Positions 1-6,451 of a stretch of 18,757 nucleotides of DNA are shown one piece after another. The stretch lies in the NCBI GenBank assembly GCA_035384565.1, contig DAOOIT010000093.1:1-18757 (forward strand), read 5' to 3'. The notes beneath the pieces are model-generated. The model ran no database searches and was not told the DNA's origin. It saw nothing but the letters and a program-made list of their open reading frames with translations. The stretch comes from Planctomycetota bacterium. Lineage in GTDB: Bacteria > Planctomycetota > PUPC01 > DSUN01. Position 1 is the stretch's first letter, and each line of letters opens with the position of its first letter. Position numbers and translations under genes: made by a program.

Positions 1-144
1 CGGCCAGAATCGCGGGCGTCGCAGTCCCACGCGGATGCTTGGACAGGCTCCTAGGGCAAAGTCGAAATGCCCCGCTCGGAATGCGGACATGAGAGCACGG
101 GCTTTGGGCCGTCGTGCAAGACTGGTATTTGGATCGCGGGGACG

Positions 145-261
145 TCAGCAGGCCAGCCTCACACCGTTGACGAGGCAGCCGCGTAGGAGAAGCTGACAAT
201 GGGCCGCGTCGCCCAGACCGATCGCCTCTGCGAGGCACCAGGAATCCATCTCAAGACCCAT
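145..261 (-). CDS. Doubtful small ORF, 38 aa, unknown
   Basis: This is an ATG-to-TGA frame of 38 codons. It begins MGLEMDSWCLAEAIGLGD and ends NGVRLAC. About three quarters of its codons end in G or C, as in neighbouring genes, and the composition is protein-like (mixed hydrophobic and acidic, four Cys). The frame stays open 13 codons upstream to a TAA. There is no clear Shine-Dalgarno sequence before the ATG and I recognise no family. It could be a remnant of a longer gene or a chance frame. A chance frame is the more likely reading. Confidence 0.15.
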   Translation of the reverse strand: MGLEMDSWCLAEAIGLGDAAHCQLLLRGCLVNGVRLAC

Positions 262-331
262 GGCCGCTGCGACGCCTGAGAACCCCCCGCGGGCAAGAGG
301 TTAGACCGCCGCACGACCCTGCTCTCCCGCA

Positions 332-367
332 GGCTCTCCCCCCGAACCGGAGGCCGAGGGGAGAGCC
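332..367 (-). terminator. Inverted repeat, possible terminator hairpin
   Basis: A perfect 10-bp stem (332-341 GGCTCTCCCC pairing with 358-367 GGGGAGAGCC) encloses a 16-nt loop. It lies about 120 nt past the stop of the minus-strand pseudopilin gene. Neither strand carries a T-run after the stem, so it is not a canonical intrinsic terminator. It could be a 3'-end stabilising hairpin or a U-less terminator. Confidence 0.3.
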
Positions 368-488
368 CTGGGACGGCGCTGCACACCGTTACCCGTGCAC
401 CATACACATCGGTCGGAGCGCTCGCTCCTGGGTGACTCCTTTTGGGATGTTTCCCCTCGCCCGACCCCACGGCGTCGGTGTGGGCTTG

Positions 489-1670
489 TCAGTACGAGTA
501 GCGGGTCGCCCAGTACTTGTTGCCATCCTCACCGATGGTCGAGATCGTGGCGCCGTTTCCGATCACCGTGAGGTTGATCCTGGTCAGTTGGTGGAACTTG
601 TCCACATTGTCAACCCCAAGCCCGAACTTGCACTTGAGGGTGAACGTGGCGTTGCCAGTCTCCGCATCGAACTCATCCAACTCGATCTCCCAGCCGGCCG
701 ACATGGGGTTCTTGTCGGTTGTGGTGAGAAGGATAGGGCCGACAACGGCTCCAACCGGCACGGAGCCCGCGTAAGTGCTCTTGGTAGAATCGGTTGCCCG
801 GATCAACTCGGCGACCGACCATTGGCCATCCCCAGCCCCGTTCCCAAACTCATCCCCGATGTCCCAGATGGCAAGGTCCCCAGTCGGCGCCGGGAGCACG
901 AATATCTTGTCCGCAGCGTGGATGCTGGCGTTGAAGATGGCGCCCACGACGGCCTGTCGGTTGGCCGCGGAGACGCCGATCTCGAAGGTGTCCATCGCCT
1001 TCTGCACGATTTCGCCCGTGGCAGGGTTGACCTGGCTGTTTCCGGCCAGCCGCTTCGAAGTGCCCTGGTAGGCGATGCCAGACCCTGCGGAGCCCGTGCT
1101 CTTCACGCAGATGTACTTGATGCCTCCCAGCTCGATCCGGCCAGGGCCTTCGTCGGGCGACTCCACCTCGGCCATCGCGGTCGTCAGCAGTTGGCCGTAG
1201 TCGAGGGTCTTCTGAGGCGACAGCCCGGAGACTCGCTTGACCTCGCCGGCGGTCAGCAGCGCGATCACCGAAGTGCCGTCAGGCATGGCAAACCCCGTCA
1301 GGAACCTGTGCGGCGAGTCGAGCGTCGAGAGTGAAGGCTCAACGTAGAGCAGGCTCAGGCACTCCCCCAGGGTGAGCTCGCCGCCCAAGGGGTTTGCGAA
1401 CACCTTGGGGTTGGGAACGAACGGCGCCAGGGCCTCGGACAAGTCGCAGCCCTGCGGAGGATAGCAGCCGTTCTTGTGGAAGTACAGTTCGAGGCCGACG
1501 CCGATCTGTTTCAGGTTGTTCTCGGCCTCGGCAATCCGGGCTTGCTGGCGCGCGGAACCGTACAGGGAGAAGCCCAGAGAGAGCAGGAGCCCCAGGATCA
1601 CCACGGCCGCCACGACCTCGACCAGGCTGGCGGCAGTCTTCTTCGGCCTGCGGTTGAGGAACGATATCAC
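489..1670 (-). CDS. GspG-like pseudopilin with long C-terminal domain
   Basis: The 393-aa product resembles type II secretion/type IV pilus pseudopilins. The start is a GTG with a strong AAGGAGG six bases upstream. The frame runs another 141 codons further upstream, but that stretch is low-complexity and does not look coding. A 13-residue basic leader (FLNRRPKKTA) precedes ASLVEVVAAVVILGLLLSLG, placing Glu at +5 of the mature protein. Cleavage by a prepilin peptidase would fall after Ala13; Gly is usual there. The helix continues as AEAENNLKQIGVGLELY and then a KNGCYPP turn, typical of GspG-like proteins. The remaining 300 or so residues, rich in Gly, Thr and Asp, match nothing I recognise. 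GspG proteins are normally about 140 residues. The protein probably sits in the inner membrane and periplasm. No other secretion gene is adjacent. Confidence 0.85.
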   Translation of the reverse strand: MISFLNRRPKKTAASLVEVVAAVVILGLLLSLGFSLYGSARQQARIAEAENNLKQIGVGLELYFHKNGCYPPQGCDLSEALAPFVPNPKVFANPLGGELTLGECLSLLYVEPSLSTLDSPHRFLTGFAMPDGTSVIALLTAGEVKRVSGLSPQKTLDYGQLLTTAMAEVESPDEGPGRIELGGIKYICVKSTGSAGSGIAYQGTSKRLAGNSQVNPATGEIVQKAMDTFEIGVSAANRQAVVGAIFNASIHAADKIFVLPAPTGDLAIWDIGDEFGNGAGDGQWSVAELIRATDSTKSTYAGSVPVGAVVGPILLTTTDKNPMSAGWEIELDEFDAETGNATFTLKCKFGLGVDNVDKFHQLTRINLTVIGNGATISTIGEDGNKYWATRYSY

Positions 1671-1710
1671 GACTTCCCTCCTTCTTGCGTAGAGAGCAGC
1701 GGCGGCACCA

Positions 1711-1785
1711 GTGGCGAGAAAGAACCGCACTCGCGAGACACTGCGCCCGCGGTGCGGTGGATGCGACCCCCGCCGCACTCGCCAC
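1711..1785 (-). repeat. Nested inverted repeat A in pseudopilin leader
   Basis: The outer arms GTGGCGAG (1711-1718) and CTCGCCAC (1778-1785) are perfect complements. The inner arms ACCGCAC (1724-1730) and GTGCGGT (1752-1758) are also perfect, with CGCG segments just inside that could lengthen the inner stem. The transcript could fold into one extended rod 40-110 nt upstream of the pseudopilin start. Confidence 0.5.
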
Positions 1786-1850
1786 GGCAGCCGCCCCGGC
1801 CAGAGCGAACCATCTGTGCCTGTAGTAACACCTCCTTCGTGGTCGAATCG

Positions 1851-1931
1851 CTGTTCCCAAGTGGGCCGGGGCGGATGGCTGCCCTCCGTGGACCCGCAGC
1901 CTGGAACCCCACGGCGGTCGGCTGGGAACAG
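1851..1931 (-). repeat. Nested inverted repeat B in pseudopilin leader
   Basis: The outer arms CTGTTCCCA (1851-1859) and TGGGAACAG (1923-1931) are perfect 9-bp complements. The inner arms CCGTGG (1886-1891) and CCACGG (1909-1914) enclose a 17-nt loop. Protein binding to the DNA repeat (arms 72 bp apart) is an alternative to RNA folding. Confidence 0.5.
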
Positions 1932-2065
1932 GTGGAGTCGGCCTGCGCGCCAACCCCACAAGGTCGTCCCCTGAAACCACTCAAGTTTGACACGGAACCC
2001 CCAAGCCGCTTGCGACATCGTGAGGCCGCATAGCTCGGAGCGAGCTTCGGCCTCGAACGCGCAAG

Positions 2066-2093
2066 AAAATACCATGCGGGTGTCGGGAGGCAA
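2066..2093 (-). promoter_or_regulatory. Candidate promoter for the pseudopilin gene
   Basis: On the minus strand, TTGCCT (2093-2088) and TATTTT (2071-2066) are separated by 16 nt. Each hexamer matches four of six sigma-70 consensus positions. The site borders an AT-rich patch (about 2096-2150) in otherwise GC-rich DNA. The predicted start near 2059 would give a leader of about 390 nt. It is only a moderate match, and a promoter nearer the gene cannot be excluded. Confidence 0.3.
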
Positions 2094-2308
2094 ATCAGGG
2101 GGCCGTATTATTCATGTCACGCGAGATCAATGATTTATGGCTAGTAGAACTGTGTGAGGCGCGGTGGCTGGCGGGGCGCCGCATGCGCATGGCGATGGCG
2201 GACCGGGCGGCCGTTCGAGGGGCGAAGTCATCCGATGGGGCGGTCTGGTCGCCTCAAGCCATTGCCAGAGTTGAAGATAGATCAAGCAGGGGGGGAAACG
2301 GCTGGGTG
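2094..2308. other. Intergenic region between gnd and the pseudopilin leader
   Basis: No gene is supported on either strand. The frames present have poor coding character. An AT-rich island at about 2103-2150 stands out and contains the small palindrome ATCAATGAT (2126-2134). It could be part of a control region for the pseudopilin transcript. Confidence 0.45.
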
Positions 2309-2340
2309 GGGGGTGCGCCGGCGTGGGCCGGCGCACCCCC
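2309..2340 (-). terminator. gnd 3' hairpin, 14-bp perfect stem without U-tract
   Basis: GGGGGTGCGCCGGC (2309-2322) and GCCGGCGCACCCCC (2327-2340) form a perfect 14-bp stem with a 4-nt loop. The stem begins 17 nt after the gnd stop on the minus strand. The sequence following the hairpin is C-rich, with no T-run. It very probably marks the gnd transcript 3' end, as a U-less terminator or as protection from exonucleases. Confidence 0.65.
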
Positions 2341-2356
2341 TGCGCAGATAGCTGGC

Positions 2357-3802
2357 TCAGTCCTTCAGCCACTCGGTGTGGAAGCTGCCGGGCCTGTCCA
2401 CCCGCTCGTAGGTGTGGGCGCCGAAGTAGTCGCGCTGGGCCTGGATCAGGTTGGCGGGCAGGCGGCTGCGGCGATAGCTGTCGAAGTAGGCGAGGGCCGA
2501 GCTGAAGGCCGGCACCGGGATGCCCATCATGCTGGCCGCGGCGATGACTTCGCGCCAGCTCGCCTGGGCCTTCTCGACGATGTCCTTGAAGTACGGGTCG
2601 AGCAGCAGGTTGGGCAGGGCGGGGTTGCGGTCGAAGGCTTCCTTGATACGGTGCAGGAAGCGTGCCCGAATGATGCATCCGCCGCGCCAGATCATGGCCA
2701 GGTCGCCGAAGCGGATGTCCCAGTGGTACTCCTTGGCGGCCTCGCGGATGAGGGCGAAGCCCTGGGCGTAGGAGCAGACTTTGGAGGCATAGAGGGCTTG
2801 GCGGATCTTCTCGATGGCTTCGGCGCGGTTAATCTCCCAGCGGACGTCCATGGGCCCGACCAATTGCTGGGAAGCGGCGACACGTTCGTTCTTGATGGCC
2901 GAGATGCAGCGGGCGAAGACGGCTTCGGCGATGGTGGGGGCCGCGACGCCGAGCTCCAGGGCGTTCTGGCTCGTCCACGCGCCCGTGCCCTTCTGGCCCG
3001 CCTTGTCGAGGATCACCTCCACGAGGGCGTTGCCTGTGTCGGGGTCCACCTTCGTGAAGATGTCGGCGGTGATCTGGATGAGGTAGGAGTCGAGGTCGCC
3101 GCGGTTCCATTCGGCGAACACCTGGTGGAGTTCGCTGGCCGACAGGCCGAGCGCGTTGGCCATGATGAAGTAGGCTTCGGAGATGAGCTGCATGTCGCCG
3201 TACTCGATGCCGTTGTGCACCATCTTGACGTAGTGGCCCGCGCCGTCGGGGCCGATGTAGGTGCAGCAGGGGTCGTTGCCCACCTGGGCGGCGATCCGGG
3301 TGAATATGGGCTTCACGAGCGTCCAGGCCTTCTTCTGGCCGCCGGGCATGATGGCGGGTCCGTGGAGGGCGCCTTCCTCGCCGCCGCTCACGCCGGTGCC
3401 GATGTAGAGCAGGCCCTTGGCCTCGAGGGCTTTGTTGCGGCGAATGGTGTCCTTGAACAGCGAGTTGCCGCCGTCAATGATCAGGTCGCCCTTCTCGAGC
3501 AGGGGCACGAGCTTCTTAATGAAGTCGTCCACCGGCTGGCCCGCCTTGACCATGAGCATGATCTTGCGAGGGCGCTTGATCGAGGCGACGAAGGCCTTGA
3601 GGCTGTACGAGGGGAGGATGCGCTTGTTCCCCTTGGCGGGGCCCTCGACCATTTCCTTGGTGCGGGCGGCGGTGCGGTTATACACGGCGCAGGTGAAGCC
3701 CTTGCTGGCGACGTTGAGTGCCAGGTTCTGGCCCATGACCGCGAGGCCGATGATGCCGAAACTGGCCTGTGGTTTGGCCGGCGGGTTCGATGCCTTTGGC
3801 AT
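2357..3802 (-). CDS. gnd: 6-phosphogluconate dehydrogenase, decarboxylating
   Basis: The 481-aa cytoplasmic enzyme oxidises and decarboxylates 6-phosphogluconate to ribulose 5-phosphate with NADP+ in the oxidative pentose phosphate pathway. Length and motifs fit the long, dimeric family. The Rossmann loop GLAVMG is at residues 19-24. NRT at 42-44 is the usual NADP-binding segment. DGGNS is near 110-114 and the signature GTGVSGGEEGALHGPAIMPGG starts at 135. Catalytic Lys193 and Asn197 lie in YVKMVHNGIEYGDMQ. A KGTGAWT loop follows, and the C-terminal tail YFGAHTYERVDRPGSFHTEW reaches the partner's active site. The ATG at 3802 was chosen because AAGGGTGG lies seven bases upstream and the 30 upstream codons do not look coding. 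The gene is monocistronic, with its own promoter and 3' hairpin. No other pentose-phosphate gene is nearby. Confidence 0.97.
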   Translation of the reverse strand: MPKASNPPAKPQASFGIIGLAVMGQNLALNVASKGFTCAVYNRTAARTKEMVEGPAKGNKRILPSYSLKAFVASIKRPRKIMLMVKAGQPVDDFIKKLVPLLEKGDLIIDGGNSLFKDTIRRNKALEAKGLLYIGTGVSGGEEGALHGPAIMPGGQKKAWTLVKPIFTRIAAQVGNDPCCTYIGPDGAGHYVKMVHNGIEYGDMQLISEAYFIMANALGLSASELHQVFAEWNRGDLDSYLIQITADIFTKVDPDTGNALVEVILDKAGQKGTGAWTSQNALELGVAAPTIAEAVFARCISAIKNERVAASQQLVGPMDVRWEINRAEAIEKIRQALYASKVCSYAQGFALIREAAKEYHWDIRFGDLAMIWRGGCIIRARFLHRIKEAFDRNPALPNLLLDPYFKDIVEKAQASWREVIAAASMMGIPVPAFSSALAYFDSYRRSRLPANLIQAQRDYFGAHTYERVDRPGSFHTEWLKD

Positions 3803-3837
3803 GTGCGGACCACCCTTTCTGTTGTGGGACGGCGTGC

Positions 3838-3852
3838 AAGCGCCTTGCGCTT
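3838..3852 (-). other. Hairpin in gnd 5' untranslated region
   Basis: AAGCGC (3838-3843) and GCGCTT (3847-3852) pair around a 3-nt loop, and one further C-G pair extends the stem to 7 bp. With transcription starting near 3857, this places a stable hairpin within the first nucleotides of the gnd mRNA. Such a position is typical of RNA-stabilising 5' hairpins. Its role here is inferred. Confidence 0.4.
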
Positions 3853-3863
3853 GTCGTGCCAGT

Positions 3864-3892
3864 ATCTTAGCGGGTGGCCCGGATGGCGTCAA
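3864..3892 (-). promoter_or_regulatory. gnd promoter (sigma-70 type)
   Basis: On the minus strand, TTGACG (3892-3887) and TAAGAT (3869-3864) are separated by exactly 17 nt. They match five and four of six consensus positions. The predicted start near 3857 gives a 5' untranslated region of about 55 nt before the gnd ATG. The site lies in the gap after the upstream LRR gene stop, so gnd has its own transcription unit. Confidence 0.7.
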
Positions 3893-3944
3893 GTCGGGTG
3901 AGGAGCGCGAGATGGATGGGTCGGGCGTTGGAGGGACGGTCGGG

Positions 3945-6275
3945 CTATGGGGTGGGGGTCGGAACGCCCGTGGAGGCGCGAATCAGCTCTCGGCGCGGAT
4001 CGGGGAGCAGCGACCTCAGGCGGTAGTCCAAGGTGAGTTCGACGCCGCGCCGGCGCAGTGTCTCCAGAGTCAGCACGTCACCTGCCTTCGCACAGTCGGC
4101 GATGTCCACCCGCCGCAGCTTGGGCAGAGCGGTGAGGGGACGCAGTGTGTGGAGCTTGGCGCAGGAGCGCAGGATCAGGACCTCGAGGGCGCGCAGGTCG
4201 GCCAGAGGGGAGAGGTCCGACAGCTTGTCGGTGTCTGCGATGCGGAGCGACCGGAGCTGGGGGAGGGCGGCCAGGAAGCCGAGATCGCTCTGGGCGCCTC
4301 TGCCGTTCACGGCGAGGGATTCGAGGTTCTTGAGGGCCGCGAGGGAGCTGAGGTCGGTGCACGAGGCGCTGGTCTCGATCTCGAGATGCCTGAGGGCTGG
4401 CAACGTTGCCAGCGGAGCGAAATCGAGCGACCTTGGGCACGAGAGGCGCAGCGACTTCAGATGGGGCAGACTCGCCAGCGGGTCGAGCTTGCGCACGGAG
4501 CCGGTGAGCGTGATGTCGAGGTGGGTGAGGTTCGTCATGCGGGCGATGTGCTTGAGGGAGTCGACGCGCGGCGTGTCGCGGAGGACGAGCGTGCGGATGC
4601 CCGTGAGATGGGCCAGGGGCGCGAGGGAGGTGGTGTCGGTGCCCGAATGGGCCACGAAGAGGGCCGAAAGGTTGTTGACGTGTGCGATGGGCTCGATGGA
4701 GGCACGCAAGCCGAGGAGAGCGAGCGTGTAGTCGCGTCCGGGGGGCAGGGCCGGGAGGCTGCGCAAGGAGGTGGGGTCGGCCCAGATGACCAGTGGGCTC
4801 GTGCCGTCGGCCACGGCGTGGGCCAGGGCCTCGATGCCGGTGCGGGAGCAGGCGATCACGCCGGCAAGCTGCCGCGGGCCTTGCTCTCTTCGCAGGTAGA
4901 CGCGTGGGCCCTCCAGGGTGAAGTCGAGCACCGAGCCGGGCGGGTGCGCGCAGGCGGGGTAGGGCAGGTAGCCGCCCTTGATGCCCAAGGCGGGGTCGGG
5001 GACGACGGAGCGGCTGAGGATGTTGCCCCAGCCGTGGTCTTCGCCCGGCGTCTCCGGGGGAAGGGCCACGGAGCTTGCGTAGAGGCCGTCCATCAGCAGC
5101 GTGACGCCGCCGGGCGCGGCCTGCTGCACCGAGGAAAGCTGGTCGCGCAGACGCCAATCCACCGAGAACCTCTCGGATTGTCGCGCGGCTCGGCGAAGGG
5201 GCCAGAGGTCGGTGACCTTGGGGCAGTCGAGAATCTCCATGCGGGTGAGGCGGGGCAGGGAGGAGAGGGGCGAGATGTCGGTGAGGCTGGGGCACGATTG
5301 CAGGCTCACGGCCTCCAGGGTGTCCAGGGCGGCCAGCGGTGTGAGATCGCGGAGGTCCGGGCAGCCGGCAAGGTCGAGCTCGGCGAGCGCCTGAAGATGC
5401 CGTAGTGGGGTGAGGTCGGTGACAAAGGGCATGCCGTGCAGCCCGAGGGTGGTGAGCGAGCGGAGGCGTGCCAGCGGCGTGATGTCGAGGACTGCCGGGC
5501 ACCGGCGGAGCGTGAGGATGCTCAGATTGGGCAGTTGCGTGAGGGGGGTGAGGTCGGTGAGCCGGTCGCAGCCGTCCAGTTCGAGGACGCGCAACTCCTT
5601 GAGGCCGGCCAGGGGCGCCAGGTCGGGGACCCGAGGGCAGGATTCGAGCCGGAGCACCCGCAGCTTGCGGAGACCTGCGAGGGGCCTTAAGTCGGCTGGG
5701 TTGGCGCCGGCGAGCCAGAGGGATTCGAGGTTCTGGAATGCGGCGAGGGGGGCGAGGCTCGTGACGGCCTGGGTGCAGTCGAGCTTGAGGGCAGAGGCCC
5801 TGTGCAGGTGTTCGAGTTTGCGAAGGTCCGATACGCCTTGAACCGCTACAGCATAGTAACGGTCGGGAGGGAGTTCCGGAATGTCGGGGAGCCCGCTGGC
5901 ATAACACCATATGGTGAGAGGCGTTATGCCGATCTTGATCGCGCCTCGGAGCTCGATGCGGCCATCGAGGGTGCCCAGGCGCACGCCCGCGACGTCCTCC
6001 GTGCCGCACTCGTGGACGACGAAAACCTCGGGCCCGCGCTTGCGGAACACAAGCGTGCTGTCGCCATCATAGAGATGGGGCATCCACAGGCCGCGCTGCG
6101 ACGAGATGACCATCCACTCGCCAGGGAAGACATGCCGCTCGCGCGGCCGCTTGCTGGTCGGGTAGACGGTCAGGTCGCTACGCTGCGCCGGCGGCTCAAC
6201 GAGATCTTCACCGAAACCGGGCGCGCACAGGAAAGGCAGGATAACAGCGGCTAGAAGCTTCCGACCTGATCCCAC
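3945..6275 (-). CDS. Secreted tandem-duplicated leucine-rich-repeat protein
   Basis: The 776-aa product starts at a GTG with AGGAGG six bases upstream. A Sec signal peptide (residues 1-22, basic MGSGRK then AAVILPFL) probably ends GFG/ED. There is no proper lipobox. Two LRR blocks (about 165-360 and 546-735) use repeats of roughly 23 residues resembling SDS22/internalin repeats, e.g. LTDLTPLTQLPNLSILTLRR. Block 1 has a Cys column in its repeats (SCP, GCD, RCP, GCP, SCP, DCP). The whole protein is an internal duplication with an offset of about 376 residues. PLTIW (119) and a PELPP turn correspond to PLVIW (494) and PALPP. DWRLRDQL (373) corresponds to DYRLRSLL (750). It is probably periplasmic or surface-located, and ligand or partner binding is the family's usual role. 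I assign no specific function. Confidence 0.88.
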   Translation of the reverse strand: MGSGRKLLAAVILPFLCAPGFGEDLVEPPAQRSDLTVYPTSKRPRERHVFPGEWMVISSQRGLWMPHLYDGDSTLVFRKRGPEVFVVHECGTEDVAGVRLGTLDGRIELRGAIKIGITPLTIWCYASGLPDIPELPPDRYYAVAVQGVSDLRKLEHLHRASALKLDCTQAVTSLAPLAAFQNLESLWLAGANPADLRPLAGLRKLRVLRLESCPRVPDLAPLAGLKELRVLELDGCDRLTDLTPLTQLPNLSILTLRRCPAVLDITPLARLRSLTTLGLHGMPFVTDLTPLRHLQALAELDLAGCPDLRDLTPLAALDTLEAVSLQSCPSLTDISPLSSLPRLTRMEILDCPKVTDLWPLRRAARQSERFSVDWRLRDQLSSVQQAAPGGVTLLMDGLYASSVALPPETPGEDHGWGNILSRSVVPDPALGIKGGYLPYPACAHPPGSVLDFTLEGPRVYLRREQGPRQLAGVIACSRTGIEALAHAVADGTSPLVIWADPTSLRSLPALPPGRDYTLALLGLRASIEPIAHVNNLSALFVAHSGTDTTSLAPLAHLTGIRTLVLRDTPRVDSLKHIARMTNLTHLDITLTGSVRKLDPLASLPHLKSLRLSCPRSLDFAPLATLPALRHLEIETSASCTDLSSLAALKNLESLAVNGRGAQSDLGFLAALPQLRSLRIADTDKLSDLSPLADLRALEVLILRSCAKLHTLRPLTALPKLRRVDIADCAKAGDVLTLETLRRRGVELTLDYRLRSLLPDPRRELIRASTGVPTPTP

Positions 6276-6349
6276 TCGAGACCTCCTGGGGTGATGCCAG
6301 TGTCGCGTGATCGGCAGCGGGTGGGAAACTCAGGATCGGCTACTACTAC

Positions 6350-6378
6350 ATTGTGCCCCAAGTACCAGGGAATGTCAA
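6350..6378 (-). promoter_or_regulatory. Promoter of the LRR gene (sigma-70 type)
   Basis: On the minus strand, a perfect TTGACA (6378-6373) is followed after 17 nt by CACAAT (6355-6350), which matches four of six positions. The start would be near 6343, leaving about 68 nt before the GTG of the LRR gene. It is divergent from the promoter at 6416-6445. Confidence 0.65.
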
Positions 6379-6415
6379 GAAATTGCGCGCAGAATCCCCA
6401 ATCCACTGCGGCGCC

Positions 6416-6445
6416 TTGACCCCGAGGGGGGACCCCGGCTAGAAT
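6416..6445 (+). promoter_or_regulatory. Promoter of the HsdS-like gene, leaderless start
   Basis: TTGACC (6416-6421) and TAGAAT (6440-6445) are 18 nt apart, each matching five of six consensus positions. Only six bases separate the -10 element from the GTG at 6452. Transcription should therefore begin at or within a base of the start codon. Confidence 0.65.
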
Positions 6446-6451
6446 ACGCCC

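Larger units (their letters stand above)
1..488. other. Region without a convincing gene
   Basis: Nothing here has convincing coding character or a ribosome-binding site. The open frames on either strand are short and low in complexity. The stretch lies downstream of the minus-strand pseudopilin gene. Its only notable elements are a 10-bp-stem inverted repeat (332-367) and a 38-codon minus-strand frame (145-261). No tRNA-like or rRNA-like sequence was recognised. A weak 5-bp hairpin (466-470 with 480-484) lies just after the pseudopilin stop. Confidence 0.6.
1671..2065 (-). other. Long GC-rich structured leader of the pseudopilin gene
   Basis: No convincing gene lies here. If transcription starts from the candidate promoter at 2066-2093, this is an untranslated leader of about 390 nt. 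It holds two nested inverted-repeat systems. In the first, 1711-1718 pairs with 1778-1785 (8 bp) around 1724-1730 with 1752-1758 (7 bp). In the second, 1851-1859 pairs with 1923-1931 (9 bp) around 1886-1891 with 1909-1914 (6 bp). An extra AAGGAGG-like motif on the minus strand near 1831-1838 has no start codon at a normal distance. I recognise no known riboswitch class. Confidence 0.4.

Noticed and set aside
432..1334. Plus-strand 300-codon frame opposite the pseudopilin gene
   Set aside because: Antisense shadow. The minus strand has a prepilin signal and a strong Shine-Dalgarno.
1667..1813. 48-codon minus-strand frame whose TGA overlaps the pseudopilin GTG
   Set aside because: The overlap suggested coupling, but the peptide is Arg/Gly-rich and the AAGGAGG upstream is 17 nt away from its ATG. 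It lies in the inverted-repeat leader.
1671..2065. c-di-GMP or cobalamin riboswitch in the pseudopilin leader
   Set aside because: I looked for the conserved GEMM and B12-box core strings and did not find them. A covariance-model search would settle this.
1671..2093. 141-codon upstream extension of the pseudopilin frame
   Set aside because: The sequence looks non-coding, it would bury the prepilin leader internally, and the GTG at 1670 has an ideal AAGGAGG.
2114..5405. Long plus-strand open frames (2114-3901 and 3417-5405) opposite gnd and the LRR gene
   Set aside because: They are antisense to genes with clear family motifs, low in complexity and overlap each other. GC-rich codon bias produces such shadow frames.
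3945..6275. Lipoprotein signal on the LRR protein (Cys17)
   Set aside because: The residues before Cys17 (LPFL) do not fit a lipobox. An ordinary signal peptidase I site at GFG/ED fits better.
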